A stretch of 64,000 nt of DNA from Siphonodentalium dalli (taxonomy: Eukaryota; Mollusca; Scaphopoda; Gadilida; Siphonodentaliidae), in NCBI GenBank assembly GCA_032622095.1, contig CP136067.1:119943030-120007029 (forward strand), written 5' to 3'. Shown piece by piece: positions 34,443 to 45,027 of the stretch; positions within the stretch are counted from its first letter, which is position 1; every line of letters starts with the position of its first letter. The position numbers and the translations under genes were made by a program. The notes under the pieces were generated by a model. It did no database searches. It was not told the origin of the DNA and saw only the letters and a list, made by a program, of their open reading frames with translations.

Positions 34443-35776
34443 TGTAAAATAGTAAGATTTATGGCGATTTTAATGGGTAAATACGATGAACTATTCATAT
34501 AATATTTAGCACGTTTTATTCCGTATCACACACTACTTAATCACATCCGGATTCCACCAAGGTTACATGTATATTTTGGAATCAACAATAGATCATGAAA
34601 CGAAACGAAAGAGTCAAAACATGACATCTCTTCCTTCTTTAGGAGAGAAAAAGAAAATAATAATTACAATGCATATAACATGTCAACAGTCAACACAATG
34701 TTTCACTGGGGTTCAAATCCACAAACATATTCCCGCATTTATGACGGCTTTACTGCATGTGAACTCTGCTCGGGTACCTTTTATCGTGAGTTATCTGAAC
34801 ATTAATAGGAGATTGGATGATATCTGGTAAGATTTGAGAACCTCCGTTACAAGAACTTGAAGGAATAAAGTGTTGCAATGGATCCCACTCATCTTCAATT
34901 TCACGAGGTTCATCAGGGATTGACACTGGTAAGAAGTGAGAACTGTTTCTCGTCTTCACCTCTTTTCCCCTTTGAGCAATTACCATAGAACCTTTTTTTT
35001 ATGAATACCTGGAATGGATTTGGATCGAAAGAGGGTTTAAAATTACCGCCTTTCTTTGTTTTGATTAAGACTTTATCTCCAACTTCCATAGTGGACTCTT
35101 CTTTTCTGAGCTAATGTTTTCATTTTTTCCTTTGACTGTTTGTCTTTATCTGATATCTCACGTTTTCAACAGGAGACACTGAAATTTGGGGCAATTTAGT
35201 TTTCAAAGGGCGTCCAAGGAGGATTTCGGAGGGTGGAGCTCCAGTTGAAGAATGTGGGGTACTCCGGTAATTTCGGAGGAAAGCATAAAGTGCTTGCCGC
35301 CAACAACGGTTTTCCAATTGAGCTGTTTGACACACCTTCTTTAAAGGTCGCATGAAAGACTCTGCTTCACCATTTGCCTCAGGCCATAAAGGTGTTACTC
35401 TACGATGCTTAAAGCCCAAGCACTTTACAAAATTCTGAAAATCTGCACTTTGAAATGGTGTGCCACTATCACTGCGAACTACTGCCGGGATGCCACGTGT
35501 CGAAAATACACGATCTAACTTTGGAATGACAGACTGTGCAGACGTGCTACTACAAATTTCGACTGTAGTCGTCGATAATTACGAGGAGATACTGACCACA
35601 TGGCAAAGGTCCGAATAAATCAATGCTTATTTCTGTCCATATTTCTGATGGGAGTGGGGTCATTTGCAGTGGTTCACATGGAATTTTGTTGGTTACAGAT
35701 TGACATGCACAACAGGTTTTAACATGACTTTCGACAAAGTTGTCTATACCTGGGAACCATACTTTCTCCCGTAACA
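34443..35776 (-). mobile_element. Truncated duplicate of Gypsy 3' end (LTR plus integrase part)
   Basis: Copy of 37,910-39,242 created by the tandem duplication. It includes the LTR at 34,443-34,626, a polypurine tract at 34,627-34,640 (minus strand), integrase frames at 34,750-34,986, 35,120-35,419 and from 35,550, and the start of the HHCC domain. It keeps GACTC before the LTR (34,438-34,442) but has no 5' LTR, reverse transcriptase or gag. Confidence 0.9.
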
Positions 35777-35787
35777 TACTTTCTCCC
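35777..35787 (+). other. Templated 11-bp insertion at duplication junction
   Basis: The junction holds 'catactttctccc' at 35,775-35,787, an exact repeat of 35,758-35,770 just to its left. Homology to the second unit's right side stops at 35,776 and unit 2 starts at 35,788. Confidence 0.8.
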
Positions 35788-36451
35788 TGTGTCCAGTGTT
35801 GTTCGATCATGTTTGATTTGCAATTTCGGATTTGAGGTTTCGTAAGAGAGGATTTGGGTTTAATTGATTAATTCTGCAAAATGCACCGAATATATTGACT
35901 GCAATGTCAAGGTTAAAAACCGGTGCCAATCGTAAGTAAACAAAACAGGTCTGACCAGTACACGTGCGGTGTAATCAGTGGTACAATGTGGACTAGTTTT
36001 GACTAATAATGCAGACAATTGTAACTGAATTTACAAGAATTAATATGTCACTTGATGATTTATTGTATATATCATTTCACCACGTAGCCATTGATTAAAA
36101 CATTATTAAATCACCCAATTTCGTGATGTGGGTTACCGACGGAGAAATTGAAACTGAAAGTCACATTGATAAAATAAAACTTACCTTTTGTTTGTTTATT
36201 ACATTTATTGTTATAAAATATAAATATAAAAACTAATAAATATTCACCATACTATCATACTAGGGGAGGGGGATTCACAACTCTGAAACAAAATTACCCC
36301 CATACATGCAGATGGACATAATTAAAAAAAACAAGAGCCGCCATAAAATTTAGTAATAATATATTTTCCCCCAATATTTTCACCAGAAAGTTCTGTTGGC
36401 TGGGGTGGCGACATTCTCTCCTGTCAGTATTTGGTGGAGGCAATGACGTTA

Positions 36452-37109
36452 GTGTCGGCGCACACGATCCCGATTGTGCTCGGGGGTGGGGGGGGGAGGG
36501 GGTCAGCGCACACGAGCCGGATTTTCACTCTGGTCATATGCATGCTATGGTCACTGCAGTATATATAGCCAACTGGTGTGGTCAGTCTATGTAGCCAGTT
36601 ATTATAGCTAGTCATGGTGGTTTATATTAATAATTTCTAAAGACTAATATTTATTAATAATAAATTAAATAAATATATTAATTTTATAATATATTGAGGT
36701 CACGAGCAATAGCCGTAAACTGGCGTATATACTAGACCTTTCCACAGCTGCCGTCCTCTTGTTGCGATTATTATACAGGCATCCATTTTCTGCCCACAGG
36801 TCTACCAGCCGTTGTTCCTTGTCGATCGATCAGAATTCTTGATTTAATTTCGAATAGCGGTCGCCGCTAACTATTCCGACATTTTGAGTGAGGTTTTGGT
36901 CATGTGACGGTCATGTGACAAGCAAAACACGCGCGTTGCCATCGTCACGAGCCGGATTTTCCTGATGAAATCAAACTCAGTTTGATCGGTCCGATTAAAT
37001 CGGATCCGACAAAATCCGCTACATTGTAATGCGCACACGGTCCCGATTGTCCCCGATTTATCCTGCAGCCAGATTAATCGGGGACAATCGGGATCGTGTG
37101 CACTGACAC
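36452..37109. mobile_element. TTA-flanked terminal-inverted-repeat element (unit 2)
   Basis: Duplicate of 32,982-33,643, with TTA at 36,449-36,451 and 37,110-37,112. It is shorter by the G-tract difference. Confidence 0.65.
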
Positions 37110-37904
37110 TTAGTCATATTAGTGAACCTCCATACGACCACGATTCAATCGTAAGTGTAGGAATCGGGCCCGACGAAATCGTGAATAGTTTGTTCACACG
37201 ATTGCGATGTCGTCGTAGATGATGATATCGTGGGTTGTTCGTAAGCATGTGATCGACTACCCTACGATCATTCCAGCTACGGTGTTATTTGAATCTCAAA
37301 TACGATCTTAATCAAATTACTCTGGTTATTAAAACAGCCCTACATCATATTTATATATTAAATAAGCCAGCAGTGCTCTTACGTTCACGGCAACACGCTG
37401 GAAAATAACACGAATAAGCCAACTCATGACACCAGATTTATGTTCCTTATTTTGCGTTTTCACTGTGGCCCTTCCTATCCAACGGAATAAGTCCAATATA
37501 AACCTATATGAATATTTATGTCCAATGTGAACCTATATGAATATTTAGGTCCAATATGAACCTATTTGTACGTGGATATGTTGAAAATTATAAATAATGT
37601 CGTGTAAAACTTTGTAACAGATCCTCGTACAAATACGCACATAATCAACCTCTATTGTGCAAATTGAATAGATTCATATTGGACTATTTTATTCTCAAAT
37701 AAGCAGATAATGCACTCATCCGTTATTCCATTTTATGGCGCGGGCGACAGTGAAAGCACATTTTAAACAACATACACCCGATAAGTCGTGAGTTTGTTTA
37801 TTTGTCTCACTCTCCTCACATAAGGAACCTGTTATGAAGCCATAGAGTCGATAATGTGACTAAAACGCTCTCATTTTCAGTTTATTGTTGACTCAAAATG
37901 AGGC

Positions 37905-37909
37905 GACTC
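37905..37909 (+). repeat. Target site duplication GACTC (left)
   Basis: Abuts the LTR start. It pairs with 42,348-42,352. Confidence 0.9.
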
Positions 37910-38093
37910 TGTAAAATAGTAAGATTTATGGCGATTTTAATGGGTAAATACGATGAACTATTCATATAATATTTAGCACGTTTTATTCCGTATCACACAC
38001 TACTTAATCACATCCGGATTCCACCAAGGTTACATGTATATTTTGGAATCAACAATAGATCATGAAACGAAACGAAAGAGTCAAAACATGACA
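37910..38093 (-). repeat. 3' LTR of Gypsy element (184 bp)
   Basis: Starts TGTAAAATAG and ends CATGACA on the plus strand. It is closely similar to 42,165-42,347 with a handful of substitutions, so the insertion is not brand new. A short LTR for the class. Confidence 0.92.
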
Positions 38094-38107
38094 TCTCTTC
38101 CTTCTTT
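38094..38107 (-). promoter_or_regulatory. Polypurine tract
   Basis: On the minus strand AAAGAAGGAAGAGA lies immediately before the 3' LTR, where plus-strand DNA synthesis is primed in LTR elements. Confidence 0.8.
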
Positions 38108-38109
38108 AG

Positions 38110-39016
38110 GAGAGAAAAAGAAAATAATAATTACAATGCATATAACATGTCAACAGTCAACACAATGTTTCACTGGGGTTCAAATCCACAAACATATTCC
38201 CGCATTTATGACGGCTTTACTGCATGTGAACTCTGCTCGGGTACCTTTTATCGTGAGTTATCTGAACATTAATAGGAGATTGGATGATATCTGGTAAGAT
38301 TTGAGAACCTCCGTTACAAGAACTTGAAGGAATAAAGTGTTGCAATGGATCCCACTCATCTTCAATTTCACGAGGTTCATCAGGGATTGACACTGGTAAG
38401 AAGTGAGAACTGTTTCTCGTCTTCACCTCTTTTCCCCTTTGAGCAATTACCATAGAACCTTTTTTTTATGAATACCTGGAATGGATTTGGATCGAAAGAG
38501 GGTTTAAAATTACCGCCTTTCTTTGTTTTGATTAAGACTTTATCTCCAACTTCCATAGTGGACTCTTCTTTTCTGAGCTAATGTTTTCATTTTTTCCTTT
38601 GACTGTTTGTCTTTATCTGATATCTCACGTTTTCAACAGGAGACACTGAAATTTGGGGCAATTTAGTTTTCAAAGGGCGTCCAAGGAGGATTTCGGAGGG
38701 TGGAGCTCCAGTTGAAGAATGTGGGGTACTCCGGTAATTTCGGAGGAAAGCATAAAGTGCTTGCCGCCAACAACGGTTTTCCAATTGAGCTGTTTGACAC
38801 ACCTTCTTTAAAGGTCGCATGAAAGACTCTGCTTCACCATTTGCCTCAGGCCATAAAGGTGTTACTCTACGATGCTTAAAGCCCAAGCACTTTACAAAAT
38901 TCTGAAAATCTGCACTTTGAAATGGTGTGCCACTATCACTGCGAACTACTGCCGGGATGCCACGTGTCGAAAATACACGATCTAACTTTGGAATGACAGA
39001 CTGTGCAGACGTGCTA
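38110..39016 (-). pseudogene. Gypsy integrase, catalytic and C-terminal part, frameshifted
   Basis: This is the rest of the enzyme that joins element DNA to the target. The frame at 38,587-38,886 contains TPLWPEANGEAESF, with the third catalytic acidic residue, and NYRSTPHSSTGAPPSEIL, a typical integrase segment. The second catalytic Asp lies in the SDSGTPFQS stretch encoded near 38,935, reached only after a frame change. The frame at 38,217-38,453 is the C-terminal tail. Breaks lie near 39,010 and 38,585. The antisense plus-strand frame at 38,034-38,297 is a shadow of this region and the LTR. Confidence 0.8.
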
Positions 39017-40282
39017 CTACAAATTTCGACTGTAGTCGTCGATAATTACGAGGAGATACTGACCACATGGCAAAGGTCCGAATAAATCAATGCTTATTTC
39101 TGTCCATATTTCTGATGGGAGTGGGGTCATTTGCAGTGGTTCACATGGAATTTTGTTGGTTACAGATTGACATGCACAACAGGTTTTAACATGACTTTCG
39201 ACAAAGTTGTCTATACCTGGGAACCATACTTTCTCCCGTAACAATGCTTTGGTTTTATTTATTCCCTGGTGACCCTCATGAGCAAGAGATACAGCTTTGT
39301 CATGTAGTGACTGGGGTAATACAATTTTACTGCCCTTTAACAAAACACTTTCATTGTGAAGAGAAAGTTCTGTATGTATTTTCTTGTATGGTATAATTTC
39401 TCCAGAGGCCTGGTCCCAGTTACCAGAATGATAAACATTAATTACTTGACTTAAAACCTCATCTTTTACGGTTTCTGTTTGAATTTCAGAAAGAGCAAGG
39501 GCTTTAGGAACAGCATTTGAAATAATTTTATTTATGTACTCATCTGTCCGACTAACTGGAGAACATGTAGACTTTAAAGGATGTCTTGACATGTAGTCGG
39601 CAGGATTATTGATGCCTTTCTGGTACTTGAGTGTGAATTGAAAAGCTTGTAGCCTAAGAGACCAACGCTCAAGTCTGGATGGTAATTTAGCTTGTACTTT
39701 ACCAAAAAGGCCCAAAAGGGGTTTATGATCTGTAAAAACAGTAACTGAGTTGCCGACAACATACAACGAAAAATGTTCGAGGCCCCATACTACATCTAAT
39801 CCTTCGCGTTCTAACTGACTGTATCTCTGCTCAGTAGGGGATCGACTGCCGTACGAAATTATTTTATCTGCTTGCACAAGGATTCCAGCTACTCCCACTG
39901 GAGATGCATCCACATATAATTCAGTTGCCTTATTTACATCAAAATATGACAATGTAGTTGGACTAGTTACATGAGATTTTATTTGGGAAAATGCTAACTC
40001 GTGTGATTTAGTCCACTCGAACTCCACATTTGTGTTCGTCAAATTTCTCAGTGGAGCAGTTAATGTGGACAAGTTTGGAATAAATCTTGCACACAAATTT
40101 AACATTCCCAACACACTTTGGACCTCTTGACGTGACTTTGGACTCGAGAGAGATTTAATGGCTTCTATTTTGCGTTTGTCCATTGACATGCCATTTGAGG
40201 AAAAATGTAAGCCATAAAAATCTATTGATGACTGTTTGAATGAGCATTTTGGTAAATTTACTGTGAATCCATTCTGTCTCAA
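39017..40282 (-). pseudogene. Gypsy pol: RT connection, RNase H and integrase zinc domain (421 codons open)
   Basis: Residues ~1-110 are the reverse-transcriptase thumb and connection. The RNase H region has VDAS (Asp ~125), FTDHKPLLGLFGK (Asp ~185) and NPADYMSRHP (Asp ~229). The HHCC domain of integrase follows as HEGHQGINKTKALLRE with CCACQ (about 335-375). The first catalytic Asp is in ISIDLFGPLPCGQ (~400). The frame ends soon after DDYSRN by frameshift or deletion. RNase H removes the RNA strand and HHCC shapes the integrase multimer. All expected motifs are visible; only the frame is broken at its end. Confidence 0.88.
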
Positions 40283-41099
40283 ACATTCAAATGTTTTAAT
40301 AAGATCAATGATATTTTGGGCCTCTCAATCTGAGAACACAAGAATATCATCTGAGAAATTGATTGCCGCCGGAATTGATTCCAACACTTGGTGCATGTGT
40401 TTCTGGGATATCTCTGAAGCTGTGTTGACCCCGAAAAATAATCGTTTGTAACGAAATATACCTTTGTGTGTAATAAAAGTAGTGACTTGTCTTGATTCCT
40501 AATCAAGTTCAAATTGGTGAAAAAACTTTCTGAGATCGATCTTAGAGAAAACCTTCGCTCCATTTAATCTATGTACTATATCATCTACCGTTGGAGTGAT
40601 ATCTCGCTCGCGCTTTATGGCAGTATTGGGGACTCTCATGTCTACGCAAATGCGGACATTTTCAGGGTCGTGAGGTTTTGGCACAATGACAACTGGGCTT
40701 ATCCAATCTGTAGGTTCATTTACAGGTTCAATAATACCGTCCTTAAGTAAGGAGTCCAACTCTAAATCAACCTTTTTCATAGTGTGGAATGGTATCCTTC
40801 TACATTGCTGCACAATATGGCTAACACTTGGGTCAACACAAAGCTTTACATTTGAAATATATTCCAACACCGTCAAACAATTGTGGGTGTTTCTCAACAT
40901 ATTTGGCAATATCAACATCATTCACCTTGCATGTATTAGCATATGCAATTTTGTCATCAACAATACAAGTATCAATCGGTTTATGCAGATTGTCTGCAAA
41001 TTCAGCGTGATCAACAACACATGTATCAGTAATTTTATGCAAATTATTTCGGTTTTCAGCGTTTAAATCAACAACATATGTATCAATAGGCGTGTGCAA
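40283..41099 (-). pseudogene. Gypsy reverse transcriptase palm and fingers, interrupted
   Basis: This contains IPFHTMKKVDLELDSLL, WISPVVIVPKPHDPENVRI (fingers) and FSKIDLRKFFHQ (first catalytic Asp), then TAG near 40,499. It continues with FSDDILVFSD (catalytic Asp pair, about 40,339-40,344), then TGA near 40,326. The N-terminal frame 40,833-41,099 is shifted relative to 40,499-40,921 near 40,850. Before the polymerase sits a run of 18-21-residue repeats (see 40,956-41,190). Confidence 0.85.
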
Positions 41100-41190
41100 T
41101 TATTTTGCAGTTTTTTGCCTTTTGGCATGATCAACAACGCTGGAATCATAATCATCAGGTTTATGCAAATTATCTGAAGTTTCAAATGAA
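40956..41190 (-). repeat. Codon-phased 54-63-bp repeats between protease and RT
   Basis: 'atcaacaa(c/t)(a/g)c' (plus strand) recurs at 40,956, 41,010, 41,067 and 41,130. The spacings of 54, 57 and 63 bp are all multiples of three. On the minus strand the units read around NLHKPIDTCVVDHA. One unit contains the in-frame TAA at 41,100-41,102. Confidence 0.8.
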
Positions 41191-42164
41191 TTAGACTCAG
41201 TTTCGACAACATCAGCATTTGGAGCATGTACTATATCAGTTTCCTGTGAACTACATAAAGTAGATTTGATTTCACCGGCAATGTCAGGACAAATGGTTAT
41301 CAAACCAAGCTGCTGTGATAATGTACAACCTAGGAGTGTACATTTCCCTCTCTCGGTAACCGTGAATCTTGTAGGCACGGATTGATCCTTAAATATTACA
41401 ACACAGTCAAATTTCCCGATGATTGGCAGTTGATCGGAACCATAGGCGCTCGCTTGTTTTGACGTCATAGACAATGTTGGCAGGGGTGAGAGTTTCTTAT
41501 ATGTGTCATAGTTCATCAAACAACAAGATGCTCCTGAATCGGCAGTGGCTGTTATTTTGCACTGGTTGACCTCGACTGCGAACACAGGATGAACAACTAT
41601 GTCTGATGTAATTCCGCAATGAAAATACGTATTCGTCCGAGTCACTGTTTGAGTCGGCAGTGACATTGTTCGCTGATAATTATAGTTCGCAGGTTTTTTT
41701 GTTTCACAACTTTGTGGGTTTGCGAATCGCGAGTCATAATTCTGGTTTGAAGATTGTCTGTTTTTGCATAACCTGGTAAAATGTCGTCCCGAACACACCG
41801 CACACCTGGTATTACTAGTAATAGCGGGACCTTCGACCTCCCCTGTGTGGCCATTCGCCACCACAGCTGATACACTGTCTGTTTGTCGAATGATATTGTA
41901 CTGGGTCACCAGATGACTTAAAATTGTCACTGAATTCTTGGGTGTCGTTGGAAAACTTGGATTGTTCCTTTACGTTATAGGCTTGTTGACTTTCTTTCAT
42001 GTTTTTAGTGTTTTCCTCCGTCAATTCCAAAGAACGTCGATTTTGTAGCCGGCGAATACATTGTCATTTAGGCGTCTAATCCACTTTTGCCATCTGAAAT
42101 AAACGCCCTCCGAAGTGCAATCGAACCTTGGATAGTTTACGTTCGCTATCATACTCGCCGCCAT
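41100..42164 (-). pseudogene. Gypsy gag remnant, zinc knuckle and aspartic protease
   Basis: Gag starts with ATG at 42,164, directly next to the 5' LTR, and reads MAASMIANVNYPRFDC before the frame is lost about 47 codons on. The next ~100 codons are in shifted frames and most of the expected gag is missing. The frame 41,100-41,930 carries a knuckle CAVCSGRHFTRLC (Cys43, Cys46, His50, Cys55; one residue shorter than the usual CX2CX4HX4C). It also carries a retropepsin with TADSGASCCLM (active Asp131 in DSGA) and a TLLG motif near residue 198. The protease would cut the polyprotein. The frame ends at TAA 41,100-41,102. Confidence 0.85.
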
Positions 42165-42347
42165 TGTAAAATAGTAAGATTTATGGCGATTTAATGGGTA
42201 AATACGATGAACTATTCATATAATATTTAGCACGTTTTATTCCGTATCCCACAATACTTAATCACATCCGGATTCCACCAAGGTTACATGTATATTTTGG
42301 AATCAACAATAAATCCTGAAACGAAACGAAACAGTCAAAACATGGCA
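42165..42347 (-). repeat. 5' LTR of Gypsy element (183 bp)
   Basis: Starts TGTAAAATAG and ends CATGGCA on the plus strand. It matches 37,910-38,093. The transcript should start in this LTR. Confidence 0.92.
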
Positions 42348-42352
42348 GACTC
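42348..42352 (+). repeat. Target site duplication GACTC (right)
   Basis: Second copy of the 5-bp target, continuing as 'taatcagattatct'. Confidence 0.9.
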
Positions 42353-44095
42353 TAATCAGATTATCTAACTAGGACCAATTATATTATAAGCTATAATGTG
42401 CGGATTTCGGGAGAACATGGTTGCATTTGTTCCATCTAAAAATCCAATCCTCGTGCCAATAGGTTCAAATTTGGCCTAACTATTCACATAGTTTGAACGT
42501 CGTGTTTTATGCCCGTATTTTGGCAGGATATAGAGCATATTTTTCACAAATATATACGCTCTATATGGGCCTAAACGCAGCATTAAAAAAAAGCCCGTAT
42601 TATGCTTCTTTTCACGGGAGCAGGCTGTTTTTTTTGCAAAAATGAGCACAATACGGACTTATTTTATAATTGCAGCAAAATAAGCTAATATTTGCATAAT
42701 TTGAAAGCTGAACTACGCTCTATATGGGCCTAAATACTCTGATTATTAAAACAGCCGTATATTGGACTATTTCAATATGAAATAAGTCCTTAGTGTGCTT
42801 GTTTTCACGAGAACACGTTGGAAAATAACACTATAAGCCAGCTCACGACTTACTAAGGTGTACGTTCGTTTTATTGCGTTTTCACCGTGGCCCGTGCCAT
42901 TCAACGGTATAATTTGATAATCAAATCAGTTCAAAATAAACATATGTGATTAATTCGGTCCAATGTGAACCCATTTGTGCGAAAATATGTTGAAAATTAC
43001 AAACAATATTATGTGTGCCCGTCCAGCTGTTTAAAACATTGGTCGTAAGTCGTTCGACCCGTTATTTCGTTTTATTGCGCGGGCCATAGTGAAAACACAT
43101 GTTAAAGAACAGACACATGAAAAGTCGTGAGTCGGCTTACTTTTGTCATAGAAGCGACTCATTGTGAGTCGATAATGTGACTAAAATGTTCCCATTTTCA
43201 GCACATTTTCGACTCAAAATGAGGCGACTCTAAGCAGATTATCTGCCTAAAACATGTTCTATTCTAACCTGATATAATGTGCTGAATAACCACAGCAACA
43301 ACGGGATTATTCTTGTGAATTCTTGTTATGCCACTGTTCCATCTACAAACTGGTCAGTTATGCCCTTTCAGCTGTTCACAAATTGGGCGTAAATAATTTT
43401 TTGGTTACTAAATCGCCTCTGTATGCATACCCAATACAACTACGGTGCTATCCCTGTCGATTATTATGCATGGCTGAATAATATATATATTTTTTTGCTG
43501 CTAAATTGCCTCTGTGGACATATATAACCACCACAAACACGGGTCTACATAATGATTGTGGATTCTTATTGTTCCACCAGTCAATCTAAAAATCCTAACA
43601 CATCATCCTGACAATAGGTTCAAATTGGACCTATATATTCACATAGGTTCTCATATTGATGAAAAAGTAGAACAAATACTGCCAAATATGAGCTTATTTC
43701 GTATTGAAATAATCCCATATCGTGCTAATATTGAACGCTGCGTTTTACACCCATATGCGCGTCTTTTTCTCATATACTTTCTATACGGGCCAAAAACGCA
43801 ACATTCAAAATAATCACGTAACACAAGAACAGGCTGTAAAATGAAGCCTTTTCTCAGAAAGTAACCACAATTCGGCTTTTTTTTATTTGCGCGAGAACAA
43901 TTCATATTGGCATTATTTGAAAACTCAAACACGCTCTATATATGGACCTAAACTCTGGTTATTAAAACAGCCCCATTTAGAATATTTAATTATGAAATAA
44001 GCATGTATTGTGCTTATTTTAAAGAAAACATGCAGACTGGAAAATAACACGAATAAACCAACTCACGGCCTACCATAATTATGAACGGTCTTTAA
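42353..44095 (+). repeat. REP-A family copies
   Basis: About 42,353-43,260 continues the repeat that hosts the Gypsy insertion. It also holds a second copy whose 43,210-43,240 part ('aatgaggcgactctaagcag') corresponds to the empty target. Another partial copy is at about 43,960-44,095. Shared blocks are 'cgctctatatgggcctaaa', 'ttattaaaacagcc' and 'tggaaaataacac'. The frames at 43,556-43,932 are not convincing. Confidence 0.6.
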
Positions 44096-44159
44096 ACTTG
44101 GATTTCATTGTGGACGGAGTCATCCAACGGAATAACGTGTTTACGTCCACTGGGGACGA

Positions 44160-44765
44160 TATAGGCGAACCATATGAGGGAAGCAAGCACCCAGTAACAC
44201 ATAAGTACCATGTTATGGTACATATCTGTGCAGGAGCTCCGGGTGGAGACACTCATTCGTGGGGCAAGGATGCTGATTATATGAAAATATTGGGGGGGGG
44301 GGGGTACCCAATTTTAAGTAAATTAGTACACCATATGAGGGAAGCAAGTCCCCAGGGACCCCTAATTCCATTATTACGACCATTGCTATTGTATGTATCT
44401 GTTCATGAGATGTCCAATTAATCAAATACACTAGAGCTCCAGGGTGCAGAGACATTCATGTTGCAGGAATGGTGATGATATCACAATAGGGGGTTTTACC
44501 CAATTTTAAGTCAATAAGTACACCATATGAGGGCAGCAAGCCCACAGGGATCCGTAATTCCCTTTCTATGACAATCAAAATTGTATATATCTGTGCAGGA
44601 GATGTCCCTTTACTGTATTTTACTAGAACTCCGGGGTGGAGACACATTCATGATGCACGGATGCTTATATGCATTTGAAAATATGTTTTTTATTCAAATT
44701 TCGAGTCTTTATAGGGCCACCATATGCGGGAAGCAGGCCCCTGGCGATGCCCAATTTTTATGACA
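44160..44765 (+). repeat. Degenerate 160-200-bp tandem repeat, about 3.3 copies
   Basis: 'ccatatgagggaagcaag' or a variant starts at 44,170, 44,331, 44,523 and 44,720. Between them are 'ctgtgcaggag', 'ccgggtggagac' and 'cccaattttaagt'. A G12 run sits at 44,293-44,304. The plus frame 44,098-44,421 is a product of the repeat. Confidence 0.75.
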
Positions 44766-44769
44766 CAAG

Positions 44770-44995
44770 CGCCAAAACATTCGCCATTAGTCGCCCATTT
44801 CGTCGCTTGTGTCGCTTTCGGCGCGCTCCGAAAAATGCGCTAATGGCGCACTATTTGTCGCTTAACATGCGCTAATATCGCACATTTTGTCGCTTTCGGC
44901 GCGCCGAAACATGCGCTAATATCGCCGTAACGGCGCACAATTTGTCGCTTTCGGCGCGTTACTAATGGCGCACTTTTTTCCGAAAGTGCCATTAT
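44770..44995 (+). repeat. GCGC-rich self-complementary repeat cluster
   Basis: 'tgtcgctttcggcgcg' occurs three times (near 44,810, 44,888 and 44,943), alternating with 'atgcgctaat(g/a)(g/t)cgc'. The cluster is markedly more GC-rich than its neighbours and dense in short inverted repeats. Confidence 0.75.
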
Positions 44996-45027
44996 GAAGT
45001 GGCCCTAACAGTATTCCATATGAACAT

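Larger units (their letters stand above)
32318..35776 (+). repeat. Tandem array 2, unit 1 (~3.46 kb)
   Basis: Near-identical direct copy of 35,788-39,242. The offset is 3,470 bp on the left and 3,467 bp after a shorter G tract (-4) and a 1-bp insertion (+1) in unit 2. It carries 2.1 kb of flank plus the 3' part of the Gypsy element. It ends abruptly inside integrase. Confidence 0.95.
35788..39242 (+). repeat. Tandem array 2, unit 2 (~3.46 kb)
   Basis: Second copy, continuous on its right with the rest of the Gypsy element. A G14 run in unit 1 (about 33,017-33,030) is G9 here. Confidence 0.95.
37910..42347 (-). mobile_element. Ty3/Gypsy LTR retrotransposon, complete insertion, coding region decayed
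   Basis: The direct repeats at 37,910-38,093 and 42,165-42,347 are the LTRs, each starting TG and ending CA. GACTC lies immediately outside both (37,905-37,909 and 42,348-42,352), the expected 5-bp target duplication. Reading on the minus strand the order is LTR, gag start, zinc knuckle, protease, reverse transcriptase, RNase H, integrase, polypurine tract, LTR. This is the Gypsy gene order (integrase last). Gag is mostly deleted, and the pol frame has stops (41,100-41,102 TAA; TAG near 40,499; TGA near 40,326) and a frameshift near 39,010. It cannot make its own proteins. The left third is duplicated at 34,443-35,776. Confidence 0.93.

Noticed and set aside
34567-34830. 87-codon plus-strand frame, repeated exactly at 38,034-38,297
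   Set aside because: It is antisense to the Gypsy LTR and integrase tail. Its repetition comes from the tandem duplication, not from conservation.
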